Source: an uncultured Clostridia bacterium
GTDB lineage: Bacteria > Bacillota > Clostridia > Christensenellales > CAG-917
Length of the DNA: 32,920 bases
Direction of reading: 5' to 3'
NCBI GenBank assembly: GCA_947382865.1
Contig: CANDBF010000018.1
Coordinates: 1 to 32,920 of the forward strand
The position numbers and the translations under genes are program-made. Of this stretch, positions 1 to 8,242 are shown one piece after another. The notes under the pieces were generated by a model. That model was not told the origin of the DNA, ran no database searches, and was given only the letters and a program-made list of their open reading frames with translations. Position 1 is the stretch's first letter. Each line of letters opens with the position of its first letter.

Positions 1-277
1 TACCCTTCAACGCCTCGAAGGTCTTATATCTGAGCTTGCCTTTCAGGAGCTTGATGAAATACTCTTTTATGTTGTCAATCCTCTCGGTAGGCATACGGTA
101 TTTCATCGCAACATGATGCACGTCGATGAGGATATCTTCGTCTCTGTCGAACAGCGTCTCGTCATAACCGTTTATCGTGGTCATAGTGTCAACGTCGTCG
201 ATATTGTCGCCGACCTTGTAGGAGAAATTGACGGGCGTCACAGCCGCATTGTTGTCTTTATCGTTTTTTTTCATCAT
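1..277 (-). CDS. wzt: Polysaccharide ABC transporter ATP-binding protein (Wzt/TagH type), N-terminal part only
   Basis: The gene enters from the left edge, so only about the first 92 residues are seen and no Walker motif is reached. After a hydrophilic 45-residue head the sequence reads DILIDVHHVAMKYRMP, then a segment ending FEALKG. This is the typical opening of Wzt/TagH ATPases that power export of lipid-linked O-antigen or teichoic-acid-like glycans: a first beta strand, then the stretch before the 'AL..V' strand. Its ATG (277) overlaps the TGA of the permease gene by four bases, so the two are translationally coupled. Together they should form an inner-membrane exporter. The neighbouring galactofuranose genes suggest a galactofuranose-containing glycan as substrate, which is inference. 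The head is longer than in many Wzt proteins. Confidence 0.8.
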   Translation of the reverse strand, partial: MMKKNDKDNNAAVTPVNFSYKVGDNIDDVDTMTTINGYDETLFDRDEDILIDVHHVAMKYRMPTERIDNIKEYFIKLLKGKLRYKTFEALKG

Positions 278-1107
278 ATATACAGAATAAACTTCTTTCT
301 GGAAAGCCTAAAAATGACGTACCCTATTATAAACATCAAAAGTCCGACGCCGTAGCAGATAAGGTGTCTTTTAAGACCCGGTACCACGCCCATAAGCAGC
401 TCGCGCACGTACTGCACGTAGTGGTACATCGGATTGAATTTCATTATTTTCATCGGGACGGGTCCCAGATTGAGCGTTTCAAGAGAATAGAAAACGGGTG
501 TGACGTAGTTCCAAAGAGTCAGCACAACCGTATATATATGGGAAATATCTCTGAATCTGACGTAAATCGAACAAAGCGCGAAGGACATTCCCAGCGTAAA
601 AAGCAGCATTGCGGGCAGCCACGGCACCACAATCATAAGCATAGTCCAATGGAAATTGACGTCGGGCTTGTTTATGCACGCGAGCATAAGAAGAATAAGC
701 GCTATAAGCGAAAATCCGAAATTGACTACTGCGGATAAATTCTGCGAAATAGGGAAAACCGAATACGGAACGCGCGTCTTTGTAAGTAAGTCATAATTGT
801 CGACCATACAATTAAGCGAGCTAGCCGTAGCCGTGCGCATAAGCCCGAAAACTATTGTGCCCGAAAGCACGTAAACGGGATAAAACAGCCCCGTATCCGC
901 TCTCGCGCCGAATATCTTGGAGAAGACGAACCACATAACCAGCATATTAAGCAGAGGATTCGCCACCGTCCAGATAATACCCAAAACCGAGCGGCGATAT
1001 TGGTTCTTGACGTTTTTTACGACCATAGAACCGAGAATAACCGTCGATTTTTTGAATTGAAGCGCATTGGCTTTCGTCTTTATTTTGCGAGTTGTGCTCA
1101 TACTCAT
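274..1107 (-). CDS. wzm: Polysaccharide export ABC-2 type permease (Wzm family)
   Basis: A 277-residue ABC-2 permease with the Wzm signature: a cytoplasmic N-terminus with a KNVKNQYRRSVLGIIWTVANP-like segment (about residues 30-50), then six hydrophobic segments and a short basic C-terminus. Wzm proteins form the channel through which Wzt-driven export of undecaprenyl-linked polysaccharide occurs. I chose the ATG at 1107 because AAAGG lies 8-10 bases upstream; the reading frame is open further upstream but without a ribosome site. A sigma-A promoter at 1189-1217 gives a leader of about 75 nt. The stop overlaps the start of the ATP-binding gene. Length is normal for the family (about 260-280). 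Confidence 0.9.
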   Translation of the reverse strand: MSMSTTRKIKTKANALQFKKSTVILGSMVVKNVKNQYRRSVLGIIWTVANPLLNMLVMWFVFSKIFGARADTGLFYPVYVLSGTIVFGLMRTATASSLNCMVDNYDLLTKTRVPYSVFPISQNLSAVVNFGFSLIALILLMLACINKPDVNFHWTMLMIVVPWLPAMLLFTLGMSFALCSIYVRFRDISHIYTVVLTLWNYVTPVFYSLETLNLGPVPMKIMKFNPMYHYVQYVRELLMGVVPGLKRHLICYGVGLLMFIIGYVIFRLSRKKFILYI

Positions 1108-1188
1108 GCGTACTGACCTTTGTACCTTATTGTATTTCGCCGTCCCCGAAGTATACGCAGGGGCAAAACACAACAATACGTTTATACA

Positions 1189-1217
1189 ATATTAACATTT
1201 ATTTACGCGTTCGTCAA
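1189..1217 (-). promoter_or_regulatory. Sigma-A promoter for the wzm-wzt operon
   Basis: Read on the minus strand: TTGACG, 17-base spacer, TAATAT. It lies about 80 bases upstream of the chosen wzm start and is back to back with the glf promoter, so the two glycan transcription units diverge from one 240-bp region. Confidence 0.6.
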
Positions 1218-1279
1218 CTTTGCGCCCCTAAACCAAATATAAAGAATGGTTAAGATAGAGTTTACGTCAGACGGTCAAA

Positions 1280-1308
1280 TTGACAGATCTTCGCCTAAAT
1301 GTTATAAT
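1280..1308 (+). promoter_or_regulatory. Consensus sigma-A promoter for glf
   Basis: TTGACA at 1280-1285, 17-base spacer, TATAAT at 1303-1308, a perfect consensus match. It lies 37 bases before the glf ATG and excludes any upstream start in the -35 region. Confidence 0.85.
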
Positions 1309-1345
1309 TTTAATAATACTTGTTGAAACTTACGGACGGTCTGAA

Positions 1346-2455
1346 ATGTTTTACGATTATCTCATAGTCGGCGCGGGGCTCACGGGCGCGATATTCGCGC
1401 GGGAACTTACGGACAGCGGCAGGAAGTGTCTGGTTATCGAAAAACGCCAGCATATCGCAGGCAACGTATACACCGAGAAAAAGGAAGGCATCGACGTACA
1501 TAAATACGGCGCGCACATTTTCCACACCAACAGCGATAGGGTCTGGGAGTACGTAAACCGCTTTGCCGAATTCAACGGATTTATCAACAGCCCAATCGCG
1601 GACTATAAGGGCGAAAGGTACAATCTCCCCTTCAATATGAACACCTTCGAGCAGATGTGGGGAGTGAAAACCGCGGAAGAAGCACAGGCGAAAATCGCCT
1701 CTCAGATTGCGGATTTGCATATCGGCGAGCCGCAAAATCTCGAAGAGCAAGCCTTGAAGACGGTGGGCAGGGATATATACGAAAAACTCGTAAAAGGCTA
1801 CACCGAAAAGCAGTGGGGACGCGACTGCCGCGAGCTGCCCTCTTTCATAATCAAACGTCTGCCTTTGAGATTTACGTACGACAACAACTACTTCAACGCA
1901 AGGTATCAAGGCATTCCGATAAACGGCTACACCGCTATGGTGGAGAATATGCTCAGCGGCATAGAGGTGCGCTTAGGGACGGACTACTTCGATTTTGTGA
2001 AAAAGAGCGAAGATAAATTTTCAAAAACGCTGTTCACGGGCAAAATCGACGAGTTTTTCGCATACGAATACGGCAAGCTCGAATACCGCACCGTAGATTT
2101 GGTCGAAAAAACCTTAAATCAAGAGGACTTTCAAGGCAACGCCGTCGTCAATTACACCGACAGGGAAACGCCCTATACCCGCATAATCGAGCACAAGCAC
2201 TTCACGGGCGCGAAATCGGATAAGACGGTGATAAGCTACGAGTATCCCGCCGAGTGGACGGAGGGCGCGGAAGCCTACTACCCCATAAACGACGAAAAGA
2301 ACAATTCTCTTTATAACAAGTATATCGAAAAGCTCCCGTCAAGATCCGACGTCATTATGGGCGGCAGACTCGGAGAGTACAAATATTACGATATGGACAG
2401 GGTCATCGAGCGCGCGCTCGAGCTTGTAGAAAACGAAAAAAATGCTGCTGTATAA
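1346..2455 (+). CDS. glf: UDP-galactopyranose mutase
   Basis: This flavoenzyme interconverts UDP-galactopyranose and UDP-galactofuranose in the cytoplasm, supplying the donor for galactofuranose-containing glycans. The 369-residue protein starts MFYDYLIVGAGLTGAIFA: the FAD-binding GxGxxG is at residues 9-14 and the acidic residue ending the second strand is in LVIEKR. Family blocks GAHIFHT, YNLPFNM, GYTEKQWG, ARYQGIP and the C-terminal MGGRLGEYKYYDMD are all present. The frame is open 22 codons further upstream, but that extension begins inside the -35 box, so ATG 1346 is used; its ribosome site is weak (GGACGGT). The last 14 bases overlap the glycosyltransferase gene, so the two are coupled. 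Confidence 0.97.
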   Translation: MFYDYLIVGAGLTGAIFARELTDSGRKCLVIEKRQHIAGNVYTEKKEGIDVHKYGAHIFHTNSDRVWEYVNRFAEFNGFINSPIADYKGERYNLPFNMNTFEQMWGVKTAEEAQAKIASQIADLHIGEPQNLEEQALKTVGRDIYEKLVKGYTEKQWGRDCRELPSFIIKRLPLRFTYDNNYFNARYQGIPINGYTAMVENMLSGIEVRLGTDYFDFVKKSEDKFSKTLFTGKIDEFFAYEYGKLEYRTVDLVEKTLNQEDFQGNAVVNYTDRETPYTRIIEHKHFTGAKSDKTVISYEYPAEWTEGAEAYYPINDEKNNSLYNKYIEKLPSRSDVIMGGRLGEYKYYDMDRVIERALELVENEKNAAV

Positions 2456-4136
2456 TCTCACGTTCCCGAAGCCAGACGTTTGCAACGAAAACGAATTGTA
2501 CTTACGCGGAGGCGAGCTCCGCGACGGTCGCGTTTTCCTTAAAAGCGGCGAGAGAATTGCGTTCGATACCTATTTCAACGCGTTTTCCCACATAAAATAT
2601 AAAAAATACACAAATATTACTCGCGTTACCTGCAAATTTGAAACGGACGGCGCAGGGCTCGCCCGCATTCTGCGCTACACGGCGGACGGACAAGCCGAAG
2701 TGCTTGCAAAGGAAGAGATTTCGGGGAACGGGGAGCTTTGCGTAGAGCTTGCGCCTATCGAGGATAAGGGCTTCTTGTACGCGGATTTCACGGCGCAGGA
2801 GGATTGCTCGTTTACAGGCGGCGGCTGGTATGCCGACGTAGTTCGCGTACGTCCCGTCAAAATCGGAATCGTCATATGCACGTTCAAGCGCGAGCAGTAT
2901 TTAAGGCGGAATATCGAAAATCTCCGAAGATATACGGAAGAAACGGAAAATAAGTTTTTCGACGTTTATATAATCGATAACGCGCGGACGATAAATGAAG
3001 ATTTCGGCGAGGGAATAAAGGTCATTCCAAATCCGAATACAGGCGGCAGCGGAGGCTTTACTCGCGGCATAAAAGAGGTTGAAAAAGGCGATTACACCCA
3101 CTTTCTGCTTATGGACGACGATATACTCTTCGACGTCCGCATACTGGGCAGAACCGCCGCTTTGCTATCCGCGCTGAAAGAGGAATATACAAACGCGTCC
3201 GTAGGCGGCGCAATGCTCATCCTAGACAAACCGCATATGCAAAAGGAACAGGGCGGAGATTGGACGGGCTATGTAACAGAGCCGAGAAGACATATGCTCG
3301 ACGCGCGCGAAGCGGCAACCGTATGCGGCAACGAGGAGGATAAAGAGCCCAATTACAACAGTTGGTTTTATATGTGTATGCCGTCGGATACGCCGAAAAA
3401 ATACGGATATCCCCTGCCCTTTTTTATCAGATGCGACGACGTGGAATACGGCCTGCGCGCCGCGGAGCATATCATCGTAACCTCCGGCATAGCCGTCTGG
3501 CACGAGAATTTCGGCAACAAGTACAGCCCCGAAATGGAATATTATATCAGGCGCAACGAGTTGATTTTGTGCTCGCGCTACCCTTTCGGCAAAGGCTTTT
3601 TCGCCAACTGGAAGAAACTTGCGCTGGGGGTCGGCAAAACGATAGCTCTTCAAAGATACTATGCGGCGGATTTGCGATTCAAGGCATACGACGACTTTTT
3701 GAAGGGACCTAAGTACTTCCTTACGCTTAATGCGGAAGAAAATCACCTTGCGCTTAAAAAGTACAGTCCCGAGTTTTTGAAGAAGAGCGAAATTGAGGAG
3801 AAGTTCGGTATAACCGTATATTGCGACGCGCAACGCGAGCATAAAAAATTCAGGCTCAAAAATCTTCTCACCCTGAACGGGTATCTCATTCCCAAATGCT
3901 TTTATAAAAAAGAAATAGCGCAAATTGACACGCGAGACTATTCCGTCGGCGACTTTTACAAGCAGAGGCAGGTTGTGCAGTTCAATCCGCTTATAGGCAA
4001 GGGCTTTGTCACAAAAATAAAGAAATCCGCTATTTTCAAATACGGGTTTAAGCTGATAGGCTATTTTTTCAAGCTGATGTTCCGCTATCGCGCCACGGCA
4101 AAGAAATTCGCTGCTATCGACGTAAAAAGCATTTGA
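2442..4136 (+). CDS. GlfT2-like galactofuranosyltransferase (GT2 family)
   Basis: A 564-residue enzyme predicted to transfer galactofuranose from UDP-Galf to a growing glycan. Residues 1-138 form a beta-rich N-terminal domain like that preceding the catalytic domain in mycobacterial GlfT2. The GT-A fold begins at KIGIVICTFKREQYL (140-154). The metal/nucleotide DDD motif is LLMDDD (222-227), followed by RCDDVEYG (330-337) and the catalytic-site block AVWHENF (351-357). A C-terminal domain of about 200 residues follows. It overlaps glf by 14 bases, which strongly supports UDP-Galf as donor. The family resemblance is to GlfT2 (637 aa in Mycobacterium tuberculosis), but acceptor and linkage cannot be read from sequence. 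A strong terminator follows. Confidence 0.88.
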   Translation: MLLYNLTFPKPDVCNENELYLRGGELRDGRVFLKSGERIAFDTYFNAFSHIKYKKYTNITRVTCKFETDGAGLARILRYTADGQAEVLAKEEISGNGELCVELAPIEDKGFLYADFTAQEDCSFTGGGWYADVVRVRPVKIGIVICTFKREQYLRRNIENLRRYTEETENKFFDVYIIDNARTINEDFGEGIKVIPNPNTGGSGGFTRGIKEVEKGDYTHFLLMDDDILFDVRILGRTAALLSALKEEYTNASVGGAMLILDKPHMQKEQGGDWTGYVTEPRRHMLDAREAATVCGNEEDKEPNYNSWFYMCMPSDTPKKYGYPLPFFIRCDDVEYGLRAAEHIIVTSGIAVWHENFGNKYSPEMEYYIRRNELILCSRYPFGKGFFANWKKLALGVGKTIALQRYYAADLRFKAYDDFLKGPKYFLTLNAEENHLALKKYSPEFLKKSEIEEKFGITVYCDAQREHKKFRLKNLLTLNGYLIPKCFYKKEIAQIDTRDYSVGDFYKQRQVVQFNPLIGKGFVTKIKKSAIFKYGFKLIGYFFKLMFRYRATAKKFAAIDVKSI

Positions 4137-4212
4137 TTATGTTTTGAACTATGTCGATTTCAAATGCGTAAACCCTAAGGATTTTATATTAATGTAACTG
4201 ATATGTAAATAA

Positions 4213-4252
4213 ACAAAAAAACGATGCGCGTAATCTACGCGCATCGTTTTTA
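4213..4252. terminator. Bidirectional intrinsic terminator between convergent genes
   Basis: A 12-bp perfect stem (4221-4232 with 4236-4247, loop ATC) is flanked by an A-run on the left and a T-run on the right. It can terminate both the galactofuranosyltransferase transcript and the convergent TIR-protein transcript. Confidence 0.9.
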
Positions 4253-4297
4253 CTTACAGCTTCCGTATTAAAATATGATATATGGCTCGTGCGGGCG

Positions 4298-7200
4298 TTA
4301 TTTAAGCGCCGCCGTCGCGCCCGCCTCGGCGAGCTGTTTGATAAGCGCGTTGCCGTTTGCGGCAGTCATTTTATCCTTGATTGTGACAGGCACTCGCTCC
4401 GCCATCTCAACAAGGTTTTTCGCATCGGCAAACCCCAGCCCCGTCGCGTCTTTGACGACCTTAATGACCGAAATCTTGTTGGGACCTATCTTCTGCAATA
4501 CAACCTTTCTGTATCCCGTTTCCTGAGAAGTCGAATATGCGTTGTTCACGCTGTACGTGGGCGCAATATTGTCGCTTGCGGCATACGCATATTTAGACGA
4601 GGTATTGACACTAGCCGAGAAGTCGGTTGAATTGTGCATAATGCTGTTGACAGTCGCCTCGTCGATGCCTATTCTGTATAGGTCGATGCCGTTGTTGCTT
4701 GCGAGGGTTTTGATTTGATTGTTGTAGTTTTTTATAGCGTTATCAATTTCAATTTTTAACGCTTGTTGTCTACTGTTGAAATCTGCTTCTATGGTCTGTA
4801 TCTGCCTCTCCGTTCCTCCTTTGATTCCGTAGACGTGGTCGTCCATAGATTCTTTGAGGAAGTGTATACCGACTCCCACGCCTCCGATGACGAGCAAACC
4901 GATAAGCGGAACCAAAATCCAGCAGCAAAGGAATATTATTCCCGTTATTACGCCGCCGCCTGCCGCGCCGGCCAAAGCTCCTGCGAAAGCTCCGCCGGGT
5001 CCGCCGGCAAAAAAGCCGATAATTGCGCCGATAATTGCGGGAATACCTATCAGCACTCCGCAAACCGTGCTCGCATTGTCTTGAAGCGTTGCAAGCCACC
5101 TTGCCGAAACGCCGTGTGCAAAAAATGAGAAGCATCCGAATACAACACCCGCGATTACGCCCAATATGACGAAAACAAGAGCCGTGATAGCAAGATTCTT
5201 TTTTGCCGCCGCGCCGCTCGCCCTCGAATTTGCGGATTTACGCATCTTATCCTTTTCGGCGTGAAGCTGTTTGGTCCTGACCGCGGTTTCGCTTTGTCTG
5301 CGCTCTATGTACTCCTTTCTCTCCCACGTCATAGCGAGAGCTTCGAGTATCTTCAAATGGTTTACGTCGCAGGGGAGAATGTTGTCGGCATATTCCTCCT
5401 TGGAAATAGGAGGCTTGTTTTCGACAAACTCTCCCGTCCTCGCGTTTTTTCTGTATCCGAAATAACCGCTCTGGAAGAAATGGTTCTCCATAGCCTTTTG
5501 CTGTTGATAGGCTTTGAGATATTTCACGCACCAGTCGTTTTCCTGAATTTTGTCCATCGGATACTGGCCGCGTTTCGAGAACAGCTCCAAATCGCTTCTG
5601 CACTGCGCGTCGGCAAGCAGCATGCCCCAGTAGCACTCGGGGTGGTTGGAAATTTTCCTCTTTCTGGTGTTGATCTCGAAGTTGAGCAGCTCGACGAAAG
5701 TCTTCATCGCCTCTTCAAACTCGCCCTTGGCGAGATGCTCCCAGCCGCGCTTTTCGCTGACCGACTCGAACAGCATCAGCTTCATTTCGTTGAAACTATT
5801 GTAATACTTGTTCGCGTTTATATCGCCGTTCGAAATTGCTCCGTACAGCGCTTTCATAAAGTGGTCGTCTTCGGATATATCGTCCTTATGATACATCAAC
5901 GCCTTTTCGTCTCTGCACCTGCGGTCGGCTTTTATCATACCCCAGTGGGCTTCGTGGCAGAGGTCGTCTATGTTTATCATAGGACCGTAGTAGTTCTTCG
6001 CAAGGTCGTACTGTCCCATTGCAAGCAGCATATCCGCAAAGGGAACAAGATATTTTTTGTTCCTCTCCTTATCTTCCTGCGGCACAAACTGAATGATATA
6101 GTCGAACACAGTCGTCGCCACGTCGTAGCTGCCCTCGCGCCCCTGAATGAGCGAGAAATTGACGAGGTCTGTCTGCATCTTCGCGCGCAGACTGGGACCG
6201 CTCCCCTTTTTGGACTTGGCTTCTGCATATTTAAGGATATTTTCAAGGTCGGTTTCCTCAACCTTGGTCGCCTTTATATGGTCGGTATGCTTAACAAGCC
6301 CGTTCATGCACATGAGTTTGTCGAAGTAGCATTGCGCGTCATCGATAAGCTCAAGCGATTTATCGTAATAAATCAGCGCGTCGTCAAAGCGCATTACGTC
6401 GTGCAGACAGCGGGCGAATTCATAGTTCATCTTGGCGTACTTTTCGACCTCGGTGTCGTTGTACGTCCTAAGCACGCAGTCAAATATACTGGTCGCAAGC
6501 GCCTTGTCCGCGTTCGGCTTTTTGAGCACGGATTTGCTGAAATTGAGTAAGGTGTTTCTGATACCGTCAACGTCATTTTCTGGCGCCCACTGCGCTACGA
6601 GGTTGAAGGATTCGACGATGAAATCGGTGTTTTCATCCGCAACCGCTTTATCGCATATATCCTTTGCAAGCTCGATTATCTTCTGGAAAATAGCCTTATC
6701 CGTACAGCTTTGCAGTATCTCGTCAAGCCATTTGATACAGTTTATGCGCTCTTTATACTCTTTGACGTACTGCTTATCGTTGCAAATACCCTCTTCGGCA
6801 TAAATCAGATACAGCTTAGCGGCTGATGAATACTCGTTCTTTTGCAAAACGCCTTTACAAAACTGAGTCGCGGCGCTGAAATTGCTCTGTTCAAGCCAGA
6901 TTTTGACCTGATTGATTATCGCGTCCTCTTTAACGTCGACCTTTTTTCCTACGAATTCCTTTCTCTGAATTTGCAGAGACGCGTCCATAACCTTTTTAGG
7001 GCCGAAGTGCTTTACGTCGGAGAAGGTCTTTCTCACAATGTTGTTGGCTGACGGATATTTCGCAAAGGAGCGGACTATAAAATCCTCCATCTGCTTGTCG
7101 TAGTTTCTGTCGTGGTACTTTATGCCCTGTATCTTCGCGAGCTTGGCGGGCATGCCGTACGGAAATTCATTGGGGTGCACTATGGTGATTGTTTCGGGCT

Positions 7201-8005
7201 TTTTCAAGCCGTCCTTCATCATACGCAGATAACGCGACCACTCGTTTTTGACCCAGACCGCGTTTGCATATTCCGCCTTTGAGCATATAAGTATAAACAC
7301 TTTCGCGCTTTGCAAGGCTCTGAATATAGTAGGCTCGAAGTTTGTGCCCGCCTTCAAAGACTTTTCGCTGTAAAAAACCTTATATCTTTTGGAAAGGTCG
7401 TTGTATATATCGTTTGCATACATCGAGTCCTGCGTGCGGTCGTCGCTGCCGATCTCCGTCTTTTTGAAGGACAGGAAAATGTCGTACGGCTCTTCCTTTT
7501 CAACGAGCTCGATGATTTCCTTTCTTATAACCTCGACGACCTCGGCTTGCTCCTTGTAGAACTGCTTCATATGCTCGGGAGCATATTTTATCGCTTTTTT
7601 GTAGTCTACCTGCTCGTAAAAGCTGTCAAAGTTGGCGCGGTTGCAGGTGGGCTTGAAGCCGTTGTCCTTTTCGTATATAATACCGTTTTTGGCAAGCAGA
7701 CTGTACCAGTACGCCTCGTAGCAGTTGGGAGCGGTCTCTATGGCTACCTCCAAATCCTCTATCGCGTCCTCGAACTCGCCCTGTCTGTACTTGGAAGTAG
7801 CCTGCGTCAGTATGGACTGAATTTCAGGCGACCATTTGCCGGAGCCGTCGGTGTACTTGTTGTGACATCTCGGACATTCGACGTATCTCAAGCCGTCTTC
7901 GGCAAGCCGAGACTCCGACCAATCCAGCCTGCCTCCGCAGGTGGGGCATTTCTCCTGCCTGACGGTCAGAGTCGACTTTGCATCGTTTGTATACTCTTCG
8001 CTCAT
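4298..8005 (-). CDS. Zinc-ribbon / TIR / TPR-like / membrane protein with C-terminal ribosomal L7/L12-like domain
   Basis: A 1235-residue multidomain protein. Order: zinc ribbon (C20, C23, C44, C47); TPR-like helices (about 60-160); TIR domain (about 173-312) with YDIFLSFK, VFYSEKSLKAGTNFE and NAVWVKNEWSRYL. E224 falls where TIR NADases place the catalytic glutamate. Long TPR-like helical repeats (about 360-900) follow. Next come three or four hydrophobic stretches between about 937 and 1048, one glycine-rich, and a coiled coil (about 1065-1105). The last 70 residues (VVLQKIGPNKISVIKVVK, then TGLGFADAKNLVE) match the C-terminal domain of ribosomal protein L7/L12, which binds translational GTPases. 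It is the last gene of the cluster, 232 bp after the AAA gene across hairpin repeats. The start has ribosome site AGGAG. NAD hydrolysis is plausible but unproven; the L7/L12 call is strong by eye. Confidence 0.85.
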   Translation of the reverse strand: MSEEYTNDAKSTLTVRQEKCPTCGGRLDWSESRLAEDGLRYVECPRCHNKYTDGSGKWSPEIQSILTQATSKYRQGEFEDAIEDLEVAIETAPNCYEAYWYSLLAKNGIIYEKDNGFKPTCNRANFDSFYEQVDYKKAIKYAPEHMKQFYKEQAEVVEVIRKEIIELVEKEEPYDIFLSFKKTEIGSDDRTQDSMYANDIYNDLSKRYKVFYSEKSLKAGTNFEPTIFRALQSAKVFILICSKAEYANAVWVKNEWSRYLRMMKDGLKKPETITIVHPNEFPYGMPAKLAKIQGIKYHDRNYDKQMEDFIVRSFAKYPSANNIVRKTFSDVKHFGPKKVMDASLQIQRKEFVGKKVDVKEDAIINQVKIWLEQSNFSAATQFCKGVLQKNEYSSAAKLYLIYAEEGICNDKQYVKEYKERINCIKWLDEILQSCTDKAIFQKIIELAKDICDKAVADENTDFIVESFNLVAQWAPENDVDGIRNTLLNFSKSVLKKPNADKALATSIFDCVLRTYNDTEVEKYAKMNYEFARCLHDVMRFDDALIYYDKSLELIDDAQCYFDKLMCMNGLVKHTDHIKATKVEETDLENILKYAEAKSKKGSGPSLRAKMQTDLVNFSLIQGREGSYDVATTVFDYIIQFVPQEDKERNKKYLVPFADMLLAMGQYDLAKNYYGPMINIDDLCHEAHWGMIKADRRCRDEKALMYHKDDISEDDHFMKALYGAISNGDINANKYYNSFNEMKLMLFESVSEKRGWEHLAKGEFEEAMKTFVELLNFEINTRKRKISNHPECYWGMLLADAQCRSDLELFSKRGQYPMDKIQENDWCVKYLKAYQQQKAMENHFFQSGYFGYRKNARTGEFVENKPPISKEEYADNILPCDVNHLKILEALAMTWERKEYIERRQSETAVRTKQLHAEKDKMRKSANSRASGAAAKKNLAITALVFVILGVIAGVVFGCFSFFAHGVSARWLATLQDNASTVCGVLIGIPAIIGAIIGFFAGGPGGAFAGALAGAAGGGVITGIIFLCCWILVPLIGLLVIGGVGVGIHFLKESMDDHVYGIKGGTERQIQTIEADFNSRQQALKIEIDNAIKNYNNQIKTLASNNGIDLYRIGIDEATVNSIMHNSTDFSASVNTSSKYAYAASDNIAPTYSVNNAYSTSQETGYRKVVLQKIGPNKISVIKVVKDATGLGFADAKNLVEMAERVPVTIKDKMTAANGNALIKQLAEAGATAALK

Positions 8006-8242
8006 TATCCTCTCCTTTAATAAACGTTTATACCTATTATATCTTTATAATATCAACATATATATGCGAGCGCACGTGAGTATGCGCGCGCATTACCGCC
8101 GTTCCTCGCTAAAAGTAACCTTTGATTCCCCGTCAAAACATCGAGTTCGATGGGATTAATATCGGGGTCCCCGCAAAACGCCCCTGTTTTGTGGGGTTAA
8201 TATCGGGGTCCCCGCAAAACGTCCCTGTTTTGTGGGGTTAAT
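8006..8242 (-). repeat. Tandem 41-bp hairpin repeats in the AAA-TIR intergenic region
   Basis: Two 41-bp copies (8152-8192 and 8193-8233; two mismatches) plus a 9-base third start (8234-8242) that contains the stop codon of the AAA gene. Each copy holds an 11-bp hairpin: CCCCGCAAAAC pairs with GTTTTGTGGGG across a 6-base loop. Each also has a short CGGGGTCCCCG palindrome. No T-run follows, so these resemble REP-type palindromes or mRNA stabilisers/attenuators more than simple terminators. The rest of the gap (8006-8151) is AT-rich near the TIR gene, with a TATAAT (8049-8054 region, minus strand) lacking a clear -35; a separate TIR promoter is possible. Confidence 0.8.

Noticed and set aside
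113..355. Plus-strand open frame at the left edge
   Set aside because: It lies opposite the Wzt N-terminus, whose translation matches the family and is coupled to the permease gene.
1280..1345. N-terminal extension of UDP-galactopyranose mutase
   Set aside because: The extension starts in the TTGACA -35 box and precedes the FAD-binding strand that normally begins the protein.
5261..6550. Long plus-strand open frame of 429 codons inside the TIR gene
   Set aside because: It is antisense to a well-supported gene, with no ribosome site and no recognisable domain; the frame is open because of codon bias.
8152..8242. Short tandem repeats that could be taken for a CRISPR array
   Set aside because: The 41-bp units abut directly with no unique spacers, and no cas gene is present.
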